The notes under the pieces are model-generated. The model was not told the DNA's origin. It ran no database searches and worked only from the letters and a program-made list of their open reading frames with translations. Made by a program: the position numbers and the translations under genes. From an uncultured Prevotellaceae bacterium (GTDB taxonomy: Bacteria > Bacteroidota > Bacteroidia > Bacteroidales > Bacteroidaceae), in assembly GCA_937900485.1 (NCBI GenBank), contig CALCEL010000020.1, positions 1 through 29,227 on the forward strand: 29,227 nt of DNA, given 5' to 3'. Position 1 is the first letter of the stretch, and the number at the start of each line of letters is the position of its first letter. This document shows positions 16,178 to 22,923 of this stretch, one piece after another.

Positions 16178-16645
16178 TCAGATCACTTTGAAGACGATGC
16201 GAAAAGACTTGGTCTCCTCGTTCCAGCTCGTACTGTTTATGTGGAAGGTGCCGATCTCTGCTGTTGACATCACGTGTGTGCCGATACATGGACAGACGTC
16301 GTAGTCACCTATGCGCACCAGTCTCAGCGTCTCGCTCGCGTCCTCCGGCAGACGGTCCAGACGTACATCGTCTGGCACGTTGTCTCTTTGCACGAACTCA
16401 TACTTCACCGGCAGGTCCATTTGAATCAGGTGGTTCATCTGCTTCTCCACCTCATCGATCTGCTCTTGTGTCGGCTGTGCTTGCAGAGTGTAGTTTATCT
16501 TACTTTTTTTCCTCTCTATATGCGCGTTCTTCGAACGCTCACATCCGAATAGTCTTATCATTGTCTGATTGAGAAGATGTTCCGCCGTATGTGCTGGAGC
16601 ATACTCGTCTTTGTTATGACTGTTAAGTATCTGTTGTTCCTCCAT
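16178..16645 (-). CDS. AlaX-type alanyl-tRNA editing protein
   Basis: This 155-residue cytoplasmic protein should hydrolyse tRNA(Ala) mischarged with Ser or Gly, as free-standing relatives of the AlaRS editing domain do. The zinc-site residues are present: H19 and H23 in APAHTAEHLL, and C120 and H124 in CPCIGTHV, followed by the typical STAEIG. The frame is open upstream to 16783, but those extra residues are low-complexity and cover the promoter. I therefore place the start at the ATG 16643-16645 (MEEQQILNSH), just downstream of a clear -7 box. It is divergent from the secreted nuclease-fold gene and has no obvious operon partner. Confidence 0.88.
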   Translation of the reverse strand: MEEQQILNSHNKDEYAPAHTAEHLLNQTMIRLFGCERSKNAHIERKKSKINYTLQAQPTQEQIDEVEKQMNHLIQMDLPVKYEFVQRDNVPDDVRLDRLPEDASETLRLVRIGDYDVCPCIGTHVMSTAEIGTFHINSTSWNEETKSFRIVFKVI

Positions 16646-16665
16646 AAATAATTGCTTTTGAGTTA

Positions 16666-16673
16666 CAAAGTTA
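16666..16673 (-). promoter_or_regulatory. -7 promoter box for the AlaX gene
   Basis: On the minus strand this reads TAACTTTG, an exact TAnnTTTG match, about 20 bases before the chosen start codon. It supports starting translation at 16645 rather than 16783. Confidence 0.55.
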
Positions 16674-16724
16674 GGCAAGAAAAAGTTTTTTTGTGGAAAA
16701 AAGTTGTATTTTGTGTGAGGAAAG

Positions 16725-16754
16725 ATTGTGTTATGACAAAATAATTTAAATTTG
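16725..16754 (+). promoter_or_regulatory. Promoter for the secreted nuclease-fold gene
   Basis: TTG at 16726-16728 and TAAATTTG at 16747-16754 are 18 bases apart and match the Bacteroidetes -33/-7 pattern. The predicted leader is about 60 bases. Confidence 0.6.
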
Positions 16755-16824
16755 CCGCGAACAATTGTAGTGACAATTACCAACTAACCAATAATTAATT
16801 TATAAACAAACCTTAAAATTCAAA

Positions 16825-19572
16825 ATGAAACCATCTTATTCGTTTGGACACAAGGGTATGTTGTGTTCTATGTCGTTGGCTGCGTGCCTATGCGCACAGA
16901 CGGTTAAAGCGTGGACTGGTTCCACATTGTCCGACGGACAGAGTTATTACCTTTATAATCTGTATCAGGAGAAATTCCTCTCGTATGGAAACTCGTGGGG
17001 GACTCAGGTAAGTCTTGACAGCAGTAATCCCGTGCTTTGCACTATCGAGGCAAGTGATGGAGGTTACAAGATAAACACACATTACAGTCTTGAGTCAAAC
17101 TCCTACAATGCGAATGTGAGTAATTATATCGTACTTTCTGACGGCTTGCCTTATGTCAACAGTAACTACGGAAGCAGTGACACGGATTACACGTATCGCG
17201 CGCCTCAGGTGTTCGATATTGATATGTCTGGTGACCGAGGCTATTATATCACCTATGACAACAGCGGAACGACGGACGCTCTCATGTTCGGAACGGGAAC
17301 GGCGTGCGTCATGGACGCTCTGGACGACGGCTTCAACAAGAGCAAGTCTGAGTGGCTGCTGATAAGCGAGAGCGAATATGTTGCTTATCAGGCTAAGTCA
17401 CGTTTCACCGCAGCAGCCATGAATGTGGATGGCATGCCGGCAAGCATTAAGATCGCAGGTGTGTATACGCTTACACTGAACGGCGACGCCAAGGAGGAGG
17501 ATGGTGCTACGGCTATAGGACAGAAACTTGTCAACATGGGATATGACTTCGTCGGAGTGAGCGAGGACTTCAATTACAATGATGAGATAATGGCTGAAAT
17601 CAGTGATGTCTACAGCCAAGGCACGCATAGAGGCGGCATCACGGTAACAGCAAGCACCTACGCTAAGTATCTTGCTGGTACATCTCCTCTTTTCAATACT
17701 GACGGACTGAATTTCTTTTGGAACAGAAGTAAGATGTCTGCGTCTAACGAGTCTTGGACAGCATGGAACGAGCATTACGGATATACTGACAATGGCGCTG
17801 ACGGCATGATCAATAAGGGATACCGATTCTATACGGCGACCCTGACTGACGGCACGACTGTCGACGTCTACACATTGCACATGGACGCTGAGACCAGCGA
17901 TGGTGACATTGCGGCGAGAGAGAGTCAGCTCACTCAATTGGCTGACGCTATCATAGCATCTGATAACGGCAACCCGATTCTCATCATCGGCGACACGAAC
18001 TGCCGATATACGAGAGACAGAGTTAAGACTCTTCTCATCGACGTCATCAATGCGGACTCTAGATTCACAATGAAGGACGCATGGGTGGAGCTGGCGCGCG
18101 AAGGCGTGTATCCTTCTTGCGGCAGCGGAGCTATCATGGCAAGCTCGGAAGGTTATAGAAAAGGTGAGGTGGTGGATAAAATCTTCTACATCAATAACAC
18201 GGAGAGCAGCGTGCGCATACAGGCTGAGTCTTACCTGCAAGATTTGAGCTTCATCAATGACTCTGGTGAGGCGCTGGCAGACCACTGGCCATGTGTCGTG
18301 GAGTTCTCATACTCCGCTAACACTGGTGAGGAAGGGGAAGTGGCTGACAATATCAGTGGTGAGTATTATTTCAGAAATGTGGAGACAGGAGCGTTCCTCA
18401 AGCAAGGAGGATGGTGGGGCACACACGCCGTACAAGGTGACTATGGTTCACTGATGACACTCACTGAGCTTTCAAGCGGTAAATATGCCATCCAGTCAAA
18501 TGTTGGCTACCTCTCACAGGGTGACCCGTACATGGACAGCTCATCACAAGCGAACTGGAACGTCGTGACTGACGGTAAATACTTCTCTTTCACGTATGAC
18601 AACAATGGAACGACAATGGCGTTGACAGGTAATGACGTCACTACGTTCCCATACGGACCAAACACACGTTATGTCACTTGTGCCACATACAACAACAACG
18701 ATGACTATCAGAAGTGGGAACTGCTCACTGAGGATGACCTGATCGCTGAGATGCAGTCCGCCGGCAGCTCAGATCCTTACAACGTCACTTTCTTACTGAA
18801 AGGAGCTAACTTCGACAGAAATGATACGGAGGGACGTAGCGCATGGAACAATAATATAAGTAGCAGTGCGTCTAAGATGTCGTATAATCTCTGCGACGGT
18901 AAGATTGACTACGCCTATGGTAATCCTGTGGCTGAGGTCTATAACTCTTCTTACAGCGGATGGACTACTTATGCCACTACTTGGGAAATCAGTCAGACTA
19001 TCACTGACATTCCTAACGGACAATACCGCGTCACTTGTCAGGGATTCTACAGAGACGGTAACATGAATCAGAATAATCCTGGTTCTGTACACGCTTACCT
19101 CTATGCGCGCACTAACTTGACAGGAACTACAAGTGAGACTAAGGTGGCGCTTGCAAGCATGTACTCAGCGTATTGCACTACAAGTCTTGGCGACGGTAAC
19201 ACTGACTCTAACGGCTATTACATACCTAACAGTATGTCTGACGCCACTTACTTCTTCAACGCCGGATATTACGAGAATAGTGTGGACGTGACCGTGACTG
19301 ACGGCACGCTGCAGGTCGCTGTTGGTAAACCGGACACAACTAAGAGCACGTCAGGATGGACTTGCTTCGACAACTTCCAGATATTATATCTTGGCTATTC
19401 TAACTCCCCCGCTGCGATAAGAGGTGACCAGACTACGTATATCCAGACAGTGAATGACGGAGTCTCTGAGGCTTATTACACCGTCGATGGAAAGAGGACT
19501 GACAAGCTGTCAAAGGGTGTGAGCATTGTCAAGTACTCAGACGGAAACGTCAGAAAGGTGGTGGTGAGATAA
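16825..19572 (+). CDS. Secreted endonuclease/exonuclease/phosphatase-fold protein with duplicated flanking modules
   Basis: This 915-residue exported protein is probably a metal-dependent phosphodiesterase (nuclease or phospholipase/sphingomyelinase type). After a signal peptide (cleavage near A29) comes a first beta-rich module at about 37-190. The EEP catalytic domain at about 194-497 keeps its key residues: N200 (AAMNVDGMP), E247 (VGVSEDFN), H352 (YTLHMDA), D390-x-N392 (LIIGDTNCR) and D486-H487 (ALADHWPCVVEF). A second beta-rich module at about 511-645 clearly resembles the first (YITYDNSGTTDAL against FTYDNNGTTMAL; EWLLISESEYVAYQ against KWELLTEDDLIAEMQ). A jelly-roll, carbohydrate-binding-like domain follows at about 652-858. 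The tail (YYTVDGKRT...LSKGVSIV...RKVVVR) looks like a short T9SS signal. The substrate is unknown. It has its own promoter and terminator, so it is a single-gene unit. Confidence 0.85.
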   Translation: MKPSYSFGHKGMLCSMSLAACLCAQTVKAWTGSTLSDGQSYYLYNLYQEKFLSYGNSWGTQVSLDSSNPVLCTIEASDGGYKINTHYSLESNSYNANVSNYIVLSDGLPYVNSNYGSSDTDYTYRAPQVFDIDMSGDRGYYITYDNSGTTDALMFGTGTACVMDALDDGFNKSKSEWLLISESEYVAYQAKSRFTAAAMNVDGMPASIKIAGVYTLTLNGDAKEEDGATAIGQKLVNMGYDFVGVSEDFNYNDEIMAEISDVYSQGTHRGGITVTASTYAKYLAGTSPLFNTDGLNFFWNRSKMSASNESWTAWNEHYGYTDNGADGMINKGYRFYTATLTDGTTVDVYTLHMDAETSDGDIAARESQLTQLADAIIASDNGNPILIIGDTNCRYTRDRVKTLLIDVINADSRFTMKDAWVELAREGVYPSCGSGAIMASSEGYRKGEVVDKIFYINNTESSVRIQAESYLQDLSFINDSGEALADHWPCVVEFSYSANTGEEGEVADNISGEYYFRNVETGAFLKQGGWWGTHAVQGDYGSLMTLTELSSGKYAIQSNVGYLSQGDPYMDSSSQANWNVVTDGKYFSFTYDNNGTTMALTGNDVTTFPYGPNTRYVTCATYNNNDDYQKWELLTEDDLIAEMQSAGSSDPYNVTFLLKGANFDRNDTEGRSAWNNNISSSASKMSYNLCDGKIDYAYGNPVAEVYNSSYSGWTTYATTWEISQTITDIPNGQYRVTCQGFYRDGNMNQNNPGSVHAYLYARTNLTGTTSETKVALASMYSAYCTTSLGDGNTDSNGYYIPNSMSDATYFFNAGYYENSVDVTVTDGTLQVAVGKPDTTKSTSGWTCFDNFQILYLGYSNSPAAIRGDQTTYIQTVNDGVSEAYYTVDGKRTDKLSKGVSIVKYSDGNVRKVVVR

Positions 19573-19632
19573 ACGCACGTGTTGATAGAACATGACCTTA
19601 GGCCATCTTCGCTAACGAGAACGAAAAAGAAA

Positions 19633-19669
19633 GGTCCCGTTGTCTGTCAGTAGACAACGGGATCTTTTT
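19633..19669 (+). terminator. Strong terminator after the nuclease-fold gene
   Basis: A 13-bp stem centred on CCCGTTGTCT/AGACAACGGG (arms 19633-19645 and 19652-19664) has a short loop and is followed by TTTTT. It begins about 60 bases after the stop codon. Confidence 0.85.
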
Positions 19670-19719
19670 GTCTGACGTTGCTGTCAGCGTATTAATGAGT
19701 CTATTGCTTGACAATCGTC

Positions 19720-20127
19720 TTAATACGTCAGAACGGCTGGCAGCTCCTTAGCCTGAGCCACCATCTTCTCAAGCTCGGAGAGACTTGGCACTCTGTTGCA
19801 CAGGTTCTTCTGCTCGTTGATCTCAACAAGCTTCGGATGAAGGTTGGCTGGCACTCTGTGCTTAAGCTCTTTGACAGTGTCAACGCCTGCAGCCTCTAAC
19901 AGCTCAGCGAACTGTCCGGCAATGCCGTTGATCCTGAAAAGGTCAGCATGGTTGGCCCATGTGAGTATAAGCTTAGGACTTATCTCTGTCTGCTCAGCGA
20001 GACTCTTACGTCCTGCCGGTGTGGCACATTTCTCTAAATAGTCATCTGTAGTCTTGATGCCTGCTGCTTCCAATTTGGCAGCGTATACGGGACCGATGCC
20101 CTCCACGTCAATGATTTTGTAAGCCAT
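19720..20127 (-). CDS. DUF4332-type helix-hairpin-helix protein
   Basis: This 135-residue protein probably binds DNA or acts as a scaffold. It has two helix-hairpin-helix-like elements: DVEGIGPVYAAKLEAAGIKT close to the N-terminus and RINGIAGQFAELLEAAGVDT in the middle, the arrangement of the DUF4332 family. The function of the family is not established. The frame is open to 20166, but MAYKIIDVEGIGP (ATG at 20125-20127) is the usual family start and I use it. It is divergent from the acetylesterase gene. No signal peptide or membrane segment is present. Confidence 0.82.
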   Translation of the reverse strand: MAYKIIDVEGIGPVYAAKLEAAGIKTTDDYLEKCATPAGRKSLAEQTEISPKLILTWANHADLFRINGIAGQFAELLEAAGVDTVKELKHRVPANLHPKLVEINEQKNLCNRVPSLSELEKMVAQAKELPAVLTY

Positions 20128-20222
20128 AGTGGGTTTTGTTTTGGTTAGTATTGTTATGTTTCTCATTGTCTTAAACAGACTCTGTGTGGGTCATCGACAC
20201 ATTTCTGTTGACAGACGCACCG

Positions 20223-20254
20223 CAAATATAAGCATCTTATCTGTAAAACTGCAA
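20223..20254 (-). promoter_or_regulatory. Promoter for the DUF4332 gene
   Basis: On the minus strand TTG (20252-20254) and TATATTTG (20223-20230) are 21 bases apart, a good -33/-7 pair. The leader would be about 90 bases. Confidence 0.6.
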
Positions 20255-20273
20255 TGTTTTATTTTGTTTTTTC

Positions 20274-20281
20274 TATCTTTG
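20274..20281 (+). promoter_or_regulatory. Possible -7 box for the acetylesterase gene
   Basis: TATCTTTG matches TAnnTTTG exactly, followed by C. If used, it gives a leader of about 210 bases. No clear -33 TTG lies at the right distance. It faces away from the minus-strand promoter beside it. Confidence 0.4.
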
Positions 20282-20410
20282 CAAGTGTTAACGACGTGCT
20301 CTGTTAATCTGTCTTTACAGTTTTCAAACGATACTTGGAAAGTGTTACGTGTGGTCTCTTGGGGCGAGAAAGACCATGTGGTGTCGTAAGACGGATGTGG
20401 AGGACGTGCT

Positions 20411-20456
20411 GACAAGGTACGACCGTCTCGTGTGTTTCCCGACACTCGTACTTGTC
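20411..20456 (+). repeat. Hairpin in the long acetylesterase leader
   Basis: GACAAGGTACGA (20411-20422) pairs with TCGTACTTGTC (20446-20456) with a single bulged G. It ends about 44 bases before the acetylesterase start codon. A second, overlapping CTTGTC copy at 20456-20461 offers an alternative pairing. There is no T tract, so it could be a leader control element. The rest of 20282-20499 shows no gene. Confidence 0.45.
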
Positions 20457-20499
20457 TTGTCAACGTGAACCTATAATACTAATAATACTAACTTAATCT

Positions 20500-21813
20500 A
20501 TGACATTAAAATGTTTATCTGCCGCATTGTTGTTTCTCGGTTCATCAATGTCAATATGTGCGCAGACTCTTAATTTTTCTTTCGATGGACGCGACAAGAC
20601 TGCAGTGCGTGTCAGCGATAATGATGTGTTCTCCGTGGATAAAGGTTATGGCTATGACTTCCGAGATGTCGTTGCCGGCGCTAAGGCTGCCCAGACGGAG
20701 ACGTTCAAACTTTCTGACGGCATTTTCTATTTCTCCGTCGCTGTGCCTGATGGTAATTATCGTGTCACAGTGACTCTCGGCTCGAAGAAACGTAAGTCCA
20801 ACACTACGGTGAGAGCGGAGTCCCGAAGGTTGTTCATACAAAATGAGGAGACCAGGAAAGGGGAATTCAAGACCTTGTCTTTTATCGTGAACAAACGTAA
20901 CACAACCATCACGATGCCTAACGGCTCTACGGACAGGGTGAGGATAAAGAAAAGAGAGGAGTCAAAACTTAACTGGGACGATAAGCTGACAATAGAGATA
21001 AACGGTGATGCTCCTGCATGCTCAGGTATCAAGATTGAACGCGTGGATAATGTGCCGACATTGTGGCTGTGCGGTAATTCAACTGTGGTGGACCAAGACT
21101 ATGAGCCATGGGCAAGCTGGGGACAGATGATAACACGTTGGTTCGATGACGGCGTGGCGTTCGCTAACTATGCGGAGAGCGGTGAGACGGCTACCAGCTT
21201 CATAGCGGCGGGCAGACTGAAAAAGATTGTGTCATTGATGAAAGAGGGTGACTATATCTTCATGGAGTTCGGTCATAATGACCAGAAGGAGAAAAGAGCC
21301 GGCAGCGGCGCTTTCTATAATTTCGCTTATGCGCTCAAGCAGTTCGTGGATGAGGCGAGAGCGAAAGGCGTGACTCCTGTGTTTGTCACTCCGACTCAAC
21401 GCAGGATGTTCGATAATAATGGTAAGATAAAGGAGACGCACGCTAATTATCCTGACGCAATGAGATGGGTGGCTAAGGATCTTGACGTCAAGGTGATAGA
21501 ACTGCACGACATGACGAGGGTGTTCTTCGAGACCTTGGGAGTGGACGACAGTAAACGAGCGCTCGTGCACTATCCCGCTGGCACTTATCCGAATCAGACC
21601 AACAAGTTTGAGGATAACACGCACTTCAATCCTTACGGCGCTTTTGAGATTGCCAAGATGATTATCGAGGGAATGAAGTCCGTCGGACTGCCTGTGGTGT
21701 CTCATCTTAAGGGCGATTACAAAACGTTCTCACCGTCACAGCCTGATGACTGGAAGACTTTTAAGTGGAACGACGGTCCGTTTATCGATATCGTTAAACC
21801 TGACGGTAACTGA
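20500..21813 (+). CDS. CE12-type rhamnogalacturonan acetylesterase (SGNH hydrolase), exported
   Basis: This 437-residue secreted esterase should remove acetyl groups from the rhamnogalacturonan backbone of pectin. A signal peptide ends near A21 (SSMSICAQ). A beta-sandwich module at about 23-180 (DGNYRVTVTLGS; TIEINGDAPACSGIKIE) precedes the SGNH domain at about 184-405. The catalytic blocks are visible: CGNSTVVDQ with nucleophile S194, AESGETA with G228, FMEFGHNDQ with N260, and EDNTHFNPYG with D372 and H375. Block I reads GNS instead of the textbook GDS; the nucleophile is kept, and I believe Asn occurs in Bacteroidetes members. YEPWASWGQMI after the nucleophile is typical of this group. With the rhamnosidase 1.1 kb downstream it points to rhamnogalacturonan-I breakdown. 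Confidence 0.9.
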   Translation: MTLKCLSAALLFLGSSMSICAQTLNFSFDGRDKTAVRVSDNDVFSVDKGYGYDFRDVVAGAKAAQTETFKLSDGIFYFSVAVPDGNYRVTVTLGSKKRKSNTTVRAESRRLFIQNEETRKGEFKTLSFIVNKRNTTITMPNGSTDRVRIKKREESKLNWDDKLTIEINGDAPACSGIKIERVDNVPTLWLCGNSTVVDQDYEPWASWGQMITRWFDDGVAFANYAESGETATSFIAAGRLKKIVSLMKEGDYIFMEFGHNDQKEKRAGSGAFYNFAYALKQFVDEARAKGVTPVFVTPTQRRMFDNNGKIKETHANYPDAMRWVAKDLDVKVIELHDMTRVFFETLGVDDSKRALVHYPAGTYPNQTNKFEDNTHFNPYGAFEIAKMIIEGMKSVGLPVVSHLKGDYKTFSPSQPDDWKTFKWNDGPFIDIVKPDGN

Positions 21814-21837
21814 TGTTACCGCTTCTCATGGTATACT

Positions 21838-21876
21838 CATGCGAGGATGTCAGAATGGTGTTCTCGCATGTTTTTT
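21838..21876 (+). terminator. Terminator after the acetylesterase gene
   Basis: CATGCGAG (21838-21845) pairs with CTCGCATG (21863-21870) and is followed by six T. A smaller GGTAAC/GTTACC hairpin overlaps the stop codon just upstream (21805-21819). Confidence 0.8.
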
Positions 21877-21900
21877 GTAATGATACTCTTAGCTGAGTCC

Positions 21901-22010
21901 GTGTGCTTCACAAAGATAAACTGTGAATGGTGCTATCTATAGAATGTGTGTGCTTCACAACGTAAATCTGTAAACTCTGCTCTTTGCAGAATATGACGCT
22001 CTTTACAGAA
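21901..22010. repeat. Short direct and inverted repeats between acetylesterase and PPTase genes
   Basis: GTGTGCTTCACAA occurs at 21901-21913 and 21948-21960, each followed by a similar TAAA-CTGT stretch. GCTCTTTGCAGAA (21979-21991) and GCTCTTTACAGAA (21998-22010) form a second direct pair 19 bases apart. TCTGTAAA (21967-21974) and TTTACAGA (22002-22009) form an inverted pair that encloses TCTGC/GCAGA and touches the stop of the minus-strand gene. The role is unknown; mRNA-end structure or binding sites are possible. Confidence 0.55.
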
Positions 22011-22626
22011 AAAAGTCGGAGACGATGTTGATATCACTGGTGAGGATATGTTCTGCGGGAGTGGCTATGGAGAGTACCACCTCGTTGTCTAAACATCTCG
22101 TGTTGACGTGTATACTGTTTCTTGCGCTATCCAAAAGATTCTTCATGTCATCGTTGATACCTTCACCGGTCAGTTTGACAAGACATTCTTTTCTAGTCCA
22201 TAGTTTTGTGAACTCAAGGTCCGGATTGTCAGATGAGAGAATCTGGTTCGTCTCATCTTCGTTCATGCTGTATTTGATGACAGCCTCCTTAGCGGGACGT
22301 ACGTTCTCTATGTCTACTCCAATCAGGTGGCCGCTCACGGCGCATGCCACGGCGGTGCGGCAATGGCTGAGACTGAAATGAATACCGATGTGGTCGGCCA
22401 ACTCTGGTTTTCCGTGACTGCGGATGGTGAAGACAGGTGCCGTTCTTATCCCATATTCCTTTGATAGGGCGTGGCGTAGCGTGATATATGCAAGGACACA
22501 CTGTTTGCGTCCCAGCTCATGCCGGTACGACATCGCTTTCTCTTGTCGTTGAGGCGACAGAAAAGTCATGTAGTGCTCAATGTCGTCTGCCGTTACTTTG
22601 TCTAAATCCCTGAATACGTATATCAT
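22003..22626 (-). CDS. 4'-phosphopantetheinyl transferase, Sfp type
   Basis: This 207-residue cytoplasmic enzyme should transfer the phosphopantetheine arm of CoA to a Ser on acyl or peptidyl carrier proteins. The family motifs appear in order: GKPEL (about 72-76), HFSLSHC (83-89), GVDIENVR with metal-binding D105 and E107, and WTRKECLVKLTGEG with E147 and K151. It is close to the usual 200-240 residues. No polyketide, peptide synthetase or carrier protein gene lies in the window, so the partner is elsewhere and may be the fatty-acid carrier protein. It is divergent from the rhamnosidase gene, with its own promoter. Confidence 0.92.
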   Translation of the reverse strand: MIYVFRDLDKVTADDIEHYMTFLSPQRQEKAMSYRHELGRKQCVLAYITLRHALSKEYGIRTAPVFTIRSHGKPELADHIGIHFSLSHCRTAVACAVSGHLIGVDIENVRPAKEAVIKYSMNEDETNQILSSDNPDLEFTKLWTRKECLVKLTGEGINDDMKNLLDSARNSIHVNTRCLDNEVVLSIATPAEHILTSDINIVSDFFL

Positions 22627-22722
22627 GTACTTTGCTTATGTGCGTGTCATTTCTGTCGGCGTGCCGGATGATGTCGTGTGCATGTCTGTTCCTTGACGAC
22701 TGTTGACACGTTTTCCCTCACG

Positions 22723-22752
22723 CGAATATACGCGGATATTTTGACGTGGCAA
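22723..22752 (-). promoter_or_regulatory. Promoter for the phosphopantetheinyl transferase gene
   Basis: On the minus strand TTG (22750-22752) and TATATTCG (22723-22730) are 19 bases apart; the -7 box differs from TAnnTTTG by one base. It overlaps the CGCGAATATACGCG motif (22721-22734) also found at 11316-11329. Confidence 0.5.
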
Positions 22753-22862
22753 TGTTCGGGAAATGATATGTTGCGGAAAGAACGCTAATGACTTCTTAGC
22801 GTGTTTTGCCTGTAGACGATGGCCGCTTGCCTGTCTCGCTGACCGCCAATTGACGGAAAACG

Positions 22863-22893
22863 TTGGACTTTACGATGTTTTTCTTTAACTTTG
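22863..22893 (+). promoter_or_regulatory. Promoter for the rhamnosidase gene
   Basis: TTG (22863-22865), 20 bases, then TAACTTTG (22886-22893) is the best -33/-7 pair in the window. It gives a leader of about 25 bases. Confidence 0.7.
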
Positions 22894-22923
22894 CCATTAT
22901 TTACAAAGTAACGTCTCATAATA

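Noticed and set aside
17398..18285. Minus-strand open frame of 295 codons opposite the EEP domain gene
   Set aside because: It lies wholly antisense to a gene with clear catalytic motifs, shows no domain or signal of its own, and is rich in His, Arg and Ser as expected of a shadow frame.
20191..20463. Minus-strand frame of 90 codons upstream of the DUF4332 gene
   Set aside because: It covers both divergent promoters and the leader hairpin; the sequence is not protein-like.
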